Positions 15,325 to 23,636 of a stretch of DNA of 25,761 bases are shown here, piece after piece. The position numbers and the translations under genes are program-made. Below the pieces are notes generated by a model. The model did not search any database. It was not told the origin of the DNA and saw only the letters and a list, made by a program, of their open reading frames with translations. Within the stretch, counting starts at the first letter, position 1. Each line of letters starts with the position of its first letter. The stretch comes from GCA-2770975 sp050248915 (lineage in GTDB: Bacteria > Cyanobacteriota > Sericytochromatia > UBA7694), in contig JBFWRL010000073.1 of NCBI GenBank assembly GCA_050248915.1, positions 1-25,761 on the forward strand. The letters run 5' to 3'.

Positions 15325-15586
15325 AGAGCAGAGGAACGGCCTGAGAGGGTAATGCGGGCAACAGGAATCCCGCCGGTCCAGGATGGACAAAGGCGGGGTG
15401 ACTCTTAAGCGCTTCTAGCAGAGCCATCGGCGAGCTTTGGCTGTTGGCGACAAAGGAGCCTTACAGCCATAGACAGCATTGCTGTGTAGAAGGCGCTTAC
15501 TTAGCACCGAAGGTGCTGTAGCCCGTGTAGCACATGGATGTGCGCAGCGGGCGGCCCGCATGCCCTCTTCAGGCCTCCTCTGCTCT
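15325..15586. repeat. Structured intergenic element, copy B (larger multi-hairpin relative of the one at 5455-5591)
   Basis: The outer arms 15325-15359 and 15554-15586 pair over most of their length (AGAGCAGAGGA with TCCTCTGCTCT, CCTGA with TCAGG, then ATGCGGGC with GCCCGCAT). Inside are several hairpins: CCCGCC (15369-15374) with GGCGGG (15392-15397) enclosing GTCC/GGAC; AAGCGCTTCT (15407-15416) with AGAAGGCGCTT (15488-15498); AGCACC/GGTGCT (15503-15517); and GCACAT/ATGTGC (15530-15543). Copy A has the same order of outer stem, first GC-rich hairpin and last TGTGCGC-type hairpin. The ~120-base arm in the middle is extra here. The rest of the 475-base gap (15180-15324 and 15587-15654) shows no gene. 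Confidence 0.6.
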
Positions 15587-15654
15587 GAGCCAATTACCCT
15601 TTTTCTCTTTCTCACAAAGATATAATGAAATCATTCAAACAGCCTCTGCTCAGT

Positions 15655-17232
15655 TTAAGGTTCATTACCCAGCAATTTGGCCTGAGCAAAGAAGGTCAGG
15701 GCATTGCTGACATTGATCCGGCGCGCTGGGAAAAACTGATCAGGCAGGATCATTTTGCGGGTGGTATTGTGGCAAGAAAAACAATTGGGCGCACTCTGCT
15801 GGGTAAACGACTCCATTGCCATGCTCGAGAGAGCATCTTCGCCCGCCAGAATCGTGTGTTCGGGGCTGTTTTCAAAGCTGCGATTGGCTTTAAACACCCC
15901 ATTGGGGTCTTTGGAGCCAGGCTGGTCAATCCAGACCGCACCGACCATACGGTAATTGCGGCGCAAATCTTGGCCAGAGGGATCGCTGCTGGCAAAGAGT
16001 TCGCCCATATGGGCATTGAGGGTTTTGAGGGCATGATCTTCTTCGGCCTGTTTGCTCAGAGAAGCTGGAAAGACGCGAAAGACCGAGGTCGCTGCCTGAA
16101 ATTTTTGGCTGCGGGCCTCGACGGTGTGTTGGGCGGGCTGCAAATTGGCCAGAGAAAGTGGCGTCGCGAGGCCAAAGAGCGGGTATTTTTGTAAGAGCGT
16201 TTCCAGCTCTTGAGGCGTTTGGGGCATACCTGGCAGGGGATTGGTCTTGGCAGCAGGGGCCAGATCCGGCCGGCCCAAGGCATCGACATGTTCAAAGGTG
16301 GCCCAAATGAACTCGGGGTGGTCCTGCACCACGCCGACCACGTGCAAGCCGATCAACGCCAGATAGACCTCGCGGCTGCCGCCTGTGGCAATGACCTGCT
16401 GACCTGCATTTTTGAGCAAAGGCACCCGCGCCCGGCGCGTAAAATAGCGCGAGACGTCTTCACCGGGCTCCACGATTTTCCAGGCCGCTTTGAGTTCCAG
16501 CGCCCCAGGGGGAAACTCCAGATCGGTGGGCACCCCGCCACCGTTGGATTCTTGCAAAAGCTTGGGTAAATTATTGAGCTGGTTTTGGGCCACAAATTCA
16601 GCAAAATTGGGGTTGATATGGATCGAATAAAAGACCGCGTTGCGGTTTTGGTCGATCAGCATCGCCCCCGCCTCTCCCGCCTGTTTAAAGCCTCCATTGA
16701 GCAGGGGCAAACGCGAAGCACTGGCCAAGGCGTTGACGCGAAAGCGGCGCGCGTTGTAAAGATCCGAATCTGTGGTTGAAAACTTCGAGAGCAGCTCAGT
16801 TTCACTGAGGTCAAAGACACTTTCAAAAGAGCTGTAATTGAGAAAAGCCGGTTGGCGGTTGCTGCCCAGCTGGGTGGCAAAGAGAAAGGTTTGCCAGCCC
16901 CAATTGTAAAAGCCGCAGTCGTTTTCGGTCGCAGGCAAAATCCGATCCACTGGGGGCACACTGGTGCGCGGCAAAAAGCGGCGGCTGGCTGTTTGGGCTA
17001 CCTGGCAGTCTTCTTCGGCTTCGGGATCGGCGGAAATATCTGCAGGCAAGACCACAGGCTCAGAATGGCTGTTGGGAGTGGCTGAGGCAAGGGGGCTGGC
17101 AGAAGGCTGGGGAGTATTTGAAGCGGTTGTGGGGACAGTGTTGCGGGCACAGGCTGAGACAGAAAAGCTGAGACAGAGCAGGGCCAGAGCGAATTTTGAC
17201 AAGCGCGTAAGGGAATGAATAGAACTGGACAT
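15655..17232 (-). CDS. Lipoprotein with a single CxxCH haem-binding motif
   Basis: The 525-residue protein has an export signal ending in a lipobox (VSAC, Cys28) and a Thr/Ser/Pro/Ala-rich spacer to about residue 65, as expected for a lipid-anchored envelope protein. The large middle domain has NWGWQTFLFATQLG, a WATFEHVD motif and other aromatic-rich blocks. I have seen this type in uncharacterised bacterial c-type cytochrome-like proteins but cannot name it. Near the C-terminus CFSCH (484-488) is a covalent haem c site. No second CxxCH is visible, and a distal Met ligand cannot be assigned (Met494 is too close). It is probably an envelope electron-transfer or redox protein. It is divergent from the transketolase operon, and no clear partner gene adjoins it. 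Confidence 0.7.
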   Translation of the reverse strand: MSSSIHSLTRLSKFALALLCLSFSVSACARNTVPTTASNTPQPSASPLASATPNSHSEPVVLPADISADPEAEEDCQVAQTASRRFLPRTSVPPVDRILPATENDCGFYNWGWQTFLFATQLGSNRQPAFLNYSSFESVFDLSETELLSKFSTTDSDLYNARRFRVNALASASRLPLLNGGFKQAGEAGAMLIDQNRNAVFYSIHINPNFAEFVAQNQLNNLPKLLQESNGGGVPTDLEFPPGALELKAAWKIVEPGEDVSRYFTRRARVPLLKNAGQQVIATGGSREVYLALIGLHVVGVVQDHPEFIWATFEHVDALGRPDLAPAAKTNPLPGMPQTPQELETLLQKYPLFGLATPLSLANLQPAQHTVEARSQKFQAATSVFRVFPASLSKQAEEDHALKTLNAHMGELFASSDPSGQDLRRNYRMVGAVWIDQPGSKDPNGVFKANRSFENSPEHTILAGEDALSSMAMESFTQQSAPNCFSCHNTTRKMILPDQFFPARRINVSNALTFFAQAKLLGNEP

Positions 17233-17383
17233 AGCTGAAGAAGACCATCCTCGATTGTTAAGTATTGCTAAGTTTTATTACAACAGCTCAAAATGGAGGA
17301 TCTCTGCATAAATTCGAATGGTGCAGAATTTTTTGAGGGGAACAGTTGGAGTTGGGGTCTCTGCCTGAACCCAGAATCAGAAA

Positions 17384-17392
17384 TGGTATACT
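17384..17392 (+). promoter_or_regulatory. Possible extended -10 promoter for the transketolase operon
   Basis: TGGTATACT is an extended -10 element (TGnTATACT) about 38 bases before the transketolase start codon. No convincing -35 hexamer lies at the right distance, which extended -10 promoters tolerate. The AAGGAG Shine-Dalgarno site for the gene follows at 17418-17423. Confidence 0.4.
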
Positions 17393-17430
17393 GCCTTGCA
17401 AATGTCTTCAGACCAAAAGGAGAGACCCTC

Positions 17431-19293
17431 ATGCCCCTGGAAGCCCAACTCAAATCCCAATTTCAATCTCTGTCCAATCTCATTCGCCGGGACAGTATCG
17501 ACCTGACCACCCAATCAGGCTCCGGCCACCCCACCACCTGTCTGAGCGCCGCAGATCTCATGACCTGGCTCTTTTTCCGCGAATTGCGCCTCGATGCCCA
17601 GAATCTCGACCACCCCCACGCCGACAAATACATCTTTTCCAAAGGCCATGCCGCCCCGCTGCTCTATGCCCTGATGTACCGCCTGGGTTACCTCGAAGAA
17701 GCCGAACTCAAAACCTTCCGCCAAATTGGTTCACGTTTAGAAGGCCACCCCACCCTGCGCCTGCCCGGCGTGGTTGCTGCTACCGGCTCTCTCGGCCAGG
17801 GCCTCTCAATTGGCGTGGGCATGGCTGAGGTGTATAAACGCGAAAAACGCGATCAAAAAGTCTATGTCTTGCTCGGCGACGGCGAGATCAACGAAGGCCA
17901 AGTTTGGGAAGCGGCCATGCTGGCGGGCTCACTCAAAGTGGATAATCTGGTCGCGATTGTCGACCGCAACAAAATCCAACAGAGCAATTTCTGCGAAGGC
18001 ATTGTCGATGCCGAGCCCCTGCACGACAAATTTACGGCCTTTGGCTGGGAAGTGGCCCGCATCAACGGCCACGACCACGACGCCATTGCCGAAGTCTTTG
18101 CCCGCATTCGCACCCACAGCGGCAAACCCTTTGCCATCATCGCCGACACCGAAAAAGGTTTTCCTGTCTCCTTTCTCTCGGGCAAACTCAAACGCCACGG
18201 CGTGGCCCTCAAAGCCGACGAAAAGGTTCAGGCCTATGCCGAATTGCCCGTAGGCGACGATTTGGATATCACGGCCTTTACCGCTTCCAAACAGACCTTT
18301 GCCCCTGTCGAAAAAGCCAGTGTCAAGATTCAGCACAGCCTCACTGGCAGTGAATTTGATGCCAGCAAACAACACGCCGCCCGTGCCGCTTATGGCGACG
18401 CGCTTAAGACCCTGGGAGGCCAAAGTGAATTGGTCTGGGTCGTCGATGGCGATGTCAGCAATTCAACCTTCAGCGATCGCTTTGCCGGGGCGTACCCTGA
18501 ACGCCACATTGAATGTGGGATTGCCGAGCAGAATATGATCAGCGTGGGTGTGGGTGTGGCCGCCACAGGCAAAGTGGCCTTGGCCAATTCTTTTGCGCGC
18601 TTCTTTGAACGGGCCTTTGACCAAATCGAAATGGGCGCTTATTCCAAGGCCAATCTCAAGGTCGTGGGCTCACATATTGGCATCTCGATTGGCGAAGACG
18701 GCGCTTCGCAAATGGCCATGGCCGATTGCGGCTTTATGCGTGCCATTCCCGGCGCAGTGGTACTCTGCCCCAGCGATTATGTCAGCACCTTTTATCTGAC
18801 CCAAGAAATCCTCAACCACCCCGGCTTCTGTTATATGCGCACGTTCCGAGGCAATCGCCCGGTGCTTTATCCCATCGACGAAAGCTTCCCCTTGGGTGGC
18901 TGCAAGGTGCTCAAAGCCAGCGACAGCGACCAAGCCGTCGTGGTGGCCAGTGGCTATGTCTTACACGAAGCCCTCGATGCGGCCAAAACCCTGTCTGAGC
19001 AAGGCATGAATCTGCGTGTGGTCGATGCCTATTCACTTAAACCCTTCCCCAGCGAAGAAATTCGCCGGATCTGTGAAGAAGTGGGTGGCCCAGCGGTATT
19101 TACCCTCGAAGACCATTACGCCACAGGCGGTCTCGGCGATGCCGTGCTCGAAGCCCTCAACGGCAGTGGTATCAAGGTCGAGAAACTGGCTGTAACCGAA
19201 TTCCCCGAGTCGGGCAAACCCGAAGATCTGCTGGCCAAATACGGCATCGACGCTGCCGCACTGGTCAAACGTGTCACGGAAGTGCTCGGTTAA
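17431..19293 (+). CDS. tkt: Transketolase
   Basis: Interconverts sugar phosphates by moving two-carbon units in the pentose phosphate pathway, using thiamine diphosphate. The ATG at 17431 (620 residues) is preceded by AAGGAG; an open frame back to 17293 has no such site. Motifs in order: SGSGHPTTCLSAADL, KGHAAPLLYALMYRLGY, the cofactor motif GDGEINEGQVWEAAM with its Asn, DRNKIQQSN, then the second (Pyr) domain with DGDVSNSTF, ECGIAEQNM (catalytic Glu) and a C-terminal domain with TLEDHYATGGLG. The length fits the compact (~620-residue) transketolase type. The stop overlaps the next start as TAATG, so the following kinase is translationally coupled. Confidence 0.95.
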   Translation: MPLEAQLKSQFQSLSNLIRRDSIDLTTQSGSGHPTTCLSAADLMTWLFFRELRLDAQNLDHPHADKYIFSKGHAAPLLYALMYRLGYLEEAELKTFRQIGSRLEGHPTLRLPGVVAATGSLGQGLSIGVGMAEVYKREKRDQKVYVLLGDGEINEGQVWEAAMLAGSLKVDNLVAIVDRNKIQQSNFCEGIVDAEPLHDKFTAFGWEVARINGHDHDAIAEVFARIRTHSGKPFAIIADTEKGFPVSFLSGKLKRHGVALKADEKVQAYAELPVGDDLDITAFTASKQTFAPVEKASVKIQHSLTGSEFDASKQHAARAAYGDALKTLGGQSELVWVVDGDVSNSTFSDRFAGAYPERHIECGIAEQNMISVGVGVAATGKVALANSFARFFERAFDQIEMGAYSKANLKVVGSHIGISIGEDGASQMAMADCGFMRAIPGAVVLCPSDYVSTFYLTQEILNHPGFCYMRTFRGNRPVLYPIDESFPLGGCKVLKASDSDQAVVVASGYVLHEALDAAKTLSEQGMNLRVVDAYSLKPFPSEEIRRICEEVGGPAVFTLEDHYATGGLGDAVLEALNGSGIKVEKLAVTEFPESGKPEDLLAKYGIDAAALVKRVTEVLG

Positions 19294-20051
19294 TGCCGGT
19301 GCCCAAGCAGGCGGCCAAAAAAGCCAGCAAAAAAACTGAACAGCCCCCGGCTCCCGTCTCGGACGCGGTGCTCTCGGTGGATATTGGTGGCAGTGGATTA
19401 AAACTGCGGGTCTTAAGCGCCACAGGCGAGCCTTTAACCGAGCGCCTGCGCGTAGAAACCCCTGTGCCCGCTGAGCCCGAACCCGTTTTGGCTGCGCTGC
19501 TGGGTTTAATTGCCCAAGTGGATGTGCCCTTTGGCAAGGTCGCCGTGGGCTTTCCGGGCGTGGTTCGCCAGGGTGTGATTGGCACAGCGGTCAATTTGCA
19601 CCCCGATTGGGTGGGGCTGGAATTGGCGACAGAACTGGAAAAACAGCTCAAATGCCCGGTGCGCGTGGCCAATGACGCAGATATTCAGGGCTATGGTGCC
19701 ATCAAAGGCCACGGCCTGGAGATGGTGATCACCCTGGGCACCGGCCTGGGGGCCGCGCTGTTTATCGACGGGGTGCTGGTGCCCAATCTGGAATTGGGCC
19801 ACCACCCCTTTCGCAAGGGAGAGACCTACGAACAGCAATTGGGACGACTGGCCCTGGATACCGTCGGCAAAAAACGCTGGAGCAAACGCCTGGTCAAAGC
19901 CCTGGATCTGTTGCAGCGGATCTTTAATTTTGACATGCTCTATCTCGGCGGCGGCAATGCCAAAAAGCTCGACCCCACGCTTTTGCCGCCTTATGTCAAA
20001 GTGATCAGCAACGATGCAGGTATTTTGGGTGGAACGGCGCTTTGGCGCTAA
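19293..20051 (+). CDS. ppgK: Polyphosphate glucokinase (ROK family)
   Basis: The 252-residue protein phosphorylates glucose using polyphosphate and/or ATP. It begins with a Lys/Ala-rich ~20-residue tail, then the phosphate-binding loop VDIGGSGLKLR. VGFPGVVRQGVIGTAVNL, NDADIQGYGA (catalytic Asp) and TLGTGLGAALFIDG follow, all typical of PpgK-type ROK kinases. ELGHHPF replaces the zinc-binding region of other ROK proteins, and LYLGGGNAKKL is near the end. The length matches the family (about 250). The start overlaps the transketolase stop by one base, so glucose entry and pentose phosphate flux are produced together. The 3' end overlaps the next gene by 10 bases. Confidence 0.88.
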   Translation: MPVPKQAAKKASKKTEQPPAPVSDAVLSVDIGGSGLKLRVLSATGEPLTERLRVETPVPAEPEPVLAALLGLIAQVDVPFGKVAVGFPGVVRQGVIGTAVNLHPDWVGLELATELEKQLKCPVRVANDADIQGYGAIKGHGLEMVITLGTGLGAALFIDGVLVPNLELGHHPFRKGETYEQQLGRLALDTVGKKRWSKRLVKALDLLQRIFNFDMLYLGGGNAKKLDPTLLPPYVKVISNDAGILGGTALWR

Positions 20052-20620
20052 AACAGCGCCTCTTGATCGAAGGGGTCTGTGGCACAGGCAAATCTTCGCT
20101 GATCGCGGCATTGCAAGCGCGGGCGGAAGCCGAAGGTTTGCCCTGCCAAGTGATCTCTGAAGAAGAGACCTTTGGCGAGCTGATGGATGAATTACAAGCC
20201 CCCTCCCCTGATTGGCATCTCTGCCAGCGCTTGGATGCGCTGATCAAAAGCCTGCCAAGCCGCATGAATCCTGACGGCTGGGTGATTCTGGAGCGATTTC
20301 ACCCCTCGTATTATGCCCAAATCCCTGAATTTGAGCGCTACAGAGCTTATGACCAGACCTTGGCAGAATGGGGCTTTCAACTGGTTTTGCTCGATCTGCC
20401 CGATCAGGCCTTAAAGGCACGCAGCCTCTACCGCTATGAACGCGAGGCCGAGGGCTGGATAGACGGTAATCTCGCCTTTTATGGCTCTGAGGCCGAGGCC
20501 ATTGCCGCCTTTCAGATCTCTCAGCAGCGCCGCCGGGACTATGTCCAGCTGAGCCAAATGCCCGTACAGCGCCTGGATACCTCCAGCCAAAACTGGGAGG
20601 CCTTGGCTGCCCTATTTTAA
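20042..20620 (+). CDS. P-loop kinase, thymidylate-kinase-like
   Basis: The 192-residue protein has a Walker A loop GVCGTGKSS near the N-terminus. DGWVILERFHPSYYAQ at about residues 76-91 has the position and character of the DRF/ERF segment of nucleoside or thymidylate kinases. The likely start is a TTG at 20042 inside the end of ppgK, or a TTG seven codons later; no ATG is available before the P-loop. It is probably a small-molecule or nucleotide kinase, with an unclear substrate. It is third in the transketolase operon. Its 3' end overlaps the opposite-strand gene by 9 bases, a tight tail-to-tail end. Confidence 0.75.
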   Translation: MALKQRLLIEGVCGTGKSSLIAALQARAEAEGLPCQVISEEETFGELMDELQAPSPDWHLCQRLDALIKSLPSRMNPDGWVILERFHPSYYAQIPEFERYRAYDQTLAEWGFQLVLLDLPDQALKARSLYRYEREAEGWIDGNLAFYGSEAEAIAAFQISQQRRRDYVQLSQMPVQRLDTSSQNWEALAALF

Positions 20621-21727
20621 GCGACCTGAAAAGGGACGTGCCGAATTATACGCAAGGTCGCCAATGTCCAGTTCAAGCCAATCGAAATCACCCTCTTTGA
20701 GCAACCAAGAGACGGTATACCTACTCGGGATGTGAATGCCTGAAAAGGTTTTCAAGGAATGGGGGTTTGCTGTGATCTGCCATTTTTCAAGGGTGGCTCC
20801 CGTTTTGCGCGCATAATAACGCAGGGCCAGCATGCTTTCAAAATCCCCTTTGGGACCAAAATGCATCACTGCTTTGACGGTGTGGGCTCCGACGGTCAAA
20901 GTCGCTTCTGCACTCTCTGAAGACAATTCCCGCCACTGCACCGAAGGCCGCAGGGCCGAAGAGGGAAACCAGAGCATCTCTCCCAAATAACGCAGCAGGG
21001 TGCCTTGGTCAATCTCAGCGCCACGGGCATTGACCACTGGAATCAGGCCCCAGGCAGAGATCAACATCTGGCCATGATTTTGAAACCATTGGTCTCGCCC
21101 CAATAAGCTGACGCCCGGAAACAGCTGAACTTGGGCCTGCCAGACAAAACCGGGTGCCAAGGCATTAAAATACTGTTTGGCCTGAAACTTCAGCCAGGCC
21201 CCCTCTGGGCTGGTGCGCATGCGGCCTGTTTGGCTGAGGGAGAGGCTGTCTTGCCAGGGCTGGCCCACCGCTCCCGTGCGCCGCAGCCATTTTTGGATCA
21301 CTTCAGGTTGCCCCTGCAGATCCTGTTCTGTGACTTGCTTTTGGGTGGGGGCTGCACTTGGCTGAAGCTGGTTTAAGACAGATTGGGTCTGCTTAAAAAA
21401 AGCAGATTGGCTCCAGGCCACAAGCACAGCCAGGGCCAAAACAAGATTGGCCAGCGAGCCAAAACGGGCGTCTTTCCAGGCACTGAAGATCAGCCCCTGC
21501 GAGAGCAAAAGGGCTGGCAAAGCCCAAATCCACCAGTCGGCGCTGTGCAAAAAGATCCCAATTGTAACCGCAAGCAAAAGCACAGAGGCCAAGAGCCAAA
21601 GCAGGCCCATCGGTCGAGAGATGGCCTGGGTCAAGGCGGGGATTTCAGCATAGCCAAAGGCTTTGGCAAAGCCCATCAGGTGAATCAGACCATGGATCCC
21701 CAAAAGAACCATCAAGAGGGTGAACAT
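20612..21727 (-). CDS. Membrane protein with DUF6544-like domain
   Basis: The 371-residue protein has about four hydrophobic segments in the first ~125 residues, starting LLMVLLGIHGLIHLMGFAK. The soluble remainder has the features of the DUF6544 family: KWLRRTGA, GRMRTSPEGAWLKFQAKQYF, APGFVWQA, LLRYLGEMLWFPSSAL and SGIHIPSRYTVSW. The function of this family is unknown; the beta-rich pattern could suit lipid binding. AGGAGG lies before the ATG. It is downstream of the beta-lactamase on the same strand with a ~90-base gap, so they may be co-transcribed. Confidence 0.7.
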   Translation of the reverse strand: MFTLLMVLLGIHGLIHLMGFAKAFGYAEIPALTQAISRPMGLLWLLASVLLLAVTIGIFLHSADWWIWALPALLLSQGLIFSAWKDARFGSLANLVLALAVLVAWSQSAFFKQTQSVLNQLQPSAAPTQKQVTEQDLQGQPEVIQKWLRRTGAVGQPWQDSLSLSQTGRMRTSPEGAWLKFQAKQYFNALAPGFVWQAQVQLFPGVSLLGRDQWFQNHGQMLISAWGLIPVVNARGAEIDQGTLLRYLGEMLWFPSSALRPSVQWRELSSESAEATLTVGAHTVKAVMHFGPKGDFESMLALRYYARKTGATLEKWQITANPHSLKTFSGIHIPSRYTVSWLLKEGDFDWLELDIGDLAYNSARPFSGRLK

Positions 21728-21819
21728 GGTTTTTTACCTCCTCTGGGCTCAGTATGGCGCAAACCCAAGTCTCAAACCTTGATACCCGTCAAATCCGAAC
21801 AGGATTTTGCTCAGGTCAT

Positions 21820-22719
21820 TCAGGGCAGGATTTTTTGAAAGCGGAGGTAGTCCAGGGTAATTTCTTTGCGCAGGGCGGCAAAACCTTCAGGCAGTTTGTC
21901 TTGGGCAATCAAGCGGGAGGCAAAGGCCCAGGTCTGACCTTTGGCTTGGTAATACCCCACATACCAGCCATAGTGCCTTTGGCCGGGCAAGCTATCGCCA
22001 AAGCCTTTGTGCGGCACCCGGCCCCAACCAGTTTTGGCGTGTAAGCCGGGAATAGCCGGATCGGCAATAATTTTTGCCACGCTGTCTTGGTGTTGTTTTG
22101 GAAAAGGATGTTGGCGCAGGGCCAATTTGGCCATAAACTGCACCTGCTGCTCGGGGCTGATCTGGGACTTGCCCGTGAGCCAAAAGGTATCCAGATTGGC
22201 GGCTGAAATATCCATTTTGCCAAAGTGCAGCTTTTCGACACCTGCTTGCATACGCGCCAGCCCAATTTTGCGCGCCAATTGCTGAAAACAAGGTACACAG
22301 GAGACTTGCATGGCTGTTGCCAGGGTATGATCGCGGTTCCAGCCCGCGAGCTCATATTTCTCCCCACTCCAGGGAAACACCGTCTGCAAATTGACGACAC
22401 CCGCACTTAAGCCAATCAGGGAGTGCGGCACTTTGTAGGTCGAGGCGGGAATACCGGGTTGATGCCAGCCCACAGGGAAAAGGCCCTTGCGGGTTTGGGT
22501 CTGGGGATTATAAATTAACAGGGTCCAGTTTTTGAGCTGGGCCAGTTTGGCCCGCCGTTCGGGAGAGAGAGAATTTAAAAAAGCGGTCTCTTGCTGGGCC
22601 TGGGTGGGCGCTTTGTGGACGGGTTTTGCCACTGTGGGCTGAGAGCTAAGGCTAAAAAAGGCCAGCAGACCCGCCAAAGGCAGGAATTTTAAAGCACTGA
22701 CTTGAAAGACAAATGGCAT
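21820..22719 (-). CDS. Class D (OXA-type) beta-lactamase
   Basis: The 299-residue protein opens with a hydrophobic signal region. Class D active-site motifs are visible in order: STYK (Ser93 nucleophile, Lys96, normally carbamylated) in PASTYKVPHSLIG; the SxV motif (Ser140-Cys-Val142); FGK (166-168) in place of the usual YGN; FWLTGKSQISPEQQVQFM; and KTG (229-231) before WG. The end, GFAALRKEITLDYLRFQKIL, is also OXA-like. It should hydrolyse penicillin-type beta-lactams in the periplasm. The altered YGN motif and the Cys pair (141 and 144) are unusual, so it is a divergent chromosomal type. GGGGAG lies 8 bases before the ATG. The start is only ~60 bases after the terminator of the upstream non-coding RNA. 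Confidence 0.88.
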   Translation of the reverse strand: MPFVFQVSALKFLPLAGLLAFFSLSSQPTVAKPVHKAPTQAQQETAFLNSLSPERRAKLAQLKNWTLLIYNPQTQTRKGLFPVGWHQPGIPASTYKVPHSLIGLSAGVVNLQTVFPWSGEKYELAGWNRDHTLATAMQVSCVPCFQQLARKIGLARMQAGVEKLHFGKMDISAANLDTFWLTGKSQISPEQQVQFMAKLALRQHPFPKQHQDSVAKIIADPAIPGLHAKTGWGRVPHKGFGDSLPGQRHYGWYVGYYQAKGQTWAFASRLIAQDKLPEGFAALRKEITLDYLRFQKILP

Positions 22720-22778
22720 AAGCAGACTCCCCGTTTTTAAATCAAACGCAGATCAAATCCAATTTGGGCGCAAACACA

Positions 22779-22826
22779 AAAATGCCAAAAAATGGCACAA
22801 ACTTCGGAGTCGAAGCGAATTTGTGC
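22779..22826 (-). terminator. Intrinsic terminator of ncRNA copy 1
   Basis: On the - strand GCACAAA (22826-22820) pairs with TTTGTGC (22801-22795), and CTTCG (22815-22811) pairs with CGAAG (22806-22802). CA and six T follow, then a GGCA that can refold with TGCCA, then five more T. In copy 2 two substitutions in these stems change C-G to U-G and U-A to U-G, so pairing is kept. Confidence 0.65.
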
Positions 22827-23516
22827 GCGCCGCGGTCTCTTGAGGTCTTCACGCCTGCCAGCCGGGTTTCTCCATTTTCAGGACCCTCACGCCCCCAGTG
22901 TTCTTCCCTTGCGGGACTCACTCTTGACGCCTCTTCTGGCAGAAGTTATTCCTTTGCAGGAATCCCTCTTCAGACTTTCCGCTGGACCCTCAGGGACTTC
23001 CCCCCGCTGAACCCGTTTTAGAACAGACCTTTCAGCCCCTTCCAAACTTGACCCTCCTGCCGATTCTCACGGTTTCAGGGCATTGCGCCTTCAGCGGATC
23101 CGTTGCTCCGGCTTTACGCCGAGCCCGTTTCCCTCTCGTCCTTGGCCCCTTCAGGGTATTGCACTCACTGCCCGTCGGCCACTGTTACCAGCGCCTGCCG
23201 CTCTTGCCTTTTATCCGAGACATTTACACATCTCAGCCGAGGCTCCAACGGATTCTTCCGTGCAGATCGTATGCCCAGCCTTGCGACCGAACCTTGACCC
23301 TCCTGGGCGTTGCCACCCTCCAGGGAATTCATCCTGCCCAGAGCTTCTCGCTGCTTCCAGCCGATTCCCCGCTTTCCGTTTTGACGGCTCTCGGGATTTG
23401 CTCTCCGGGTCAGGCTGGCATCTTTCAACTTGCGTCGAACGCCGCCCCTCCTGGGATTTCTGCCAAGCGTTTCACTTGGCTCGTTTGTCACGCTTCTTCG
23501 CTTCACCGAAGTTCGT
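22785..23516 (-). ncRNA. Large structured non-coding RNA, copy 1 (~730 nt, family not recognised)
   Basis: Read on the - strand, this stretch holds many short hairpins capped by GNRA tetraloops: CTG-GTAA-CAG (23180-23193), GAGAUGU-GUAA-AUGUCUC (23217-23234), GGTC-GCAA-GGCT (23277-23288), GGGTG-GCAA-CGCCC (23305-23318), ATTCCT-GCAA-AGGAAT (22948-22963), CCC-GCAA-GGG (22906-22915) and GGC-GTAA-AGCC (23109-23121, with bulges). On the + strand the same loops read TTGC or TTAC, so the orientation is clear. The motif AGGAGGGTCAAG occurs twice. A -35/-10 promoter precedes it and a terminator ends it. No reading frame with a ribosome-binding site fits. Length and GNRA richness recall large ornate RNAs such as GOLLD, ROOL or OLE, but I cannot match it to one. 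It lies upstream of the beta-lactamase gene on the same strand. Confidence 0.7.
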
Positions 23517-23522
23517 ATATTC

Positions 23523-23552
23523 AATATACTAAGATTTGATTATGAATGTCAA
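23523..23552 (-). promoter_or_regulatory. Promoter of ncRNA copy 1
   Basis: On the - strand a perfect -35 TTGACA (23552-23547) is followed after 18 bases by the -10 TATATT (23528-23523). A very A/T-rich stretch (23560-23600) lies upstream and could be an UP element. The start of transcription would be near 23516. The same sequence is kept unchanged in copy 2. Confidence 0.7.
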
Positions 23553-23636
23553 GAGAAGCTTATGGTTATTTTAAAATAATTTTAATTTTTACTGAAAAAG
23601 CTGTGATAAACATTACGTTTAAGCAACACTCTTTTC

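Larger units (their letters stand above)
22774..23625. repeat. Long direct repeat, copy 1 (contains ncRNA copy 1)
   Basis: This ~850-base unit recurs at a constant offset of 1566 bases (24341-25191), apart from one single-base gap near the left end. From 22795 to about 23456 I count only five substitutions. A hairpin at 23462-23480 is replaced, identity resumes through the promoter, and similarity fades over 23591-23625. No similarity is seen left of 22774. No transposase, terminal inverted repeat or target duplication is visible. Confidence 0.85.

Noticed and set aside
5455..15586. Elements A and B as HEARO/IscB omega-RNA or CRISPR pieces
   Set aside because: The nearby HNH protein lacks a RuvC/IscB architecture, element B has no nuclease nearby, and there are no regularly spaced repeats.
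15415..15615. - strand 66-residue ORF inside element B
   Set aside because: It spans the hairpins of the structured element and has no start signal.
17293..17430. N-terminal extension of transketolase by 46 residues
   Set aside because: The extension contains the extended -10 element and the AAGGAG site, and the family start fits the ATG at 17431.
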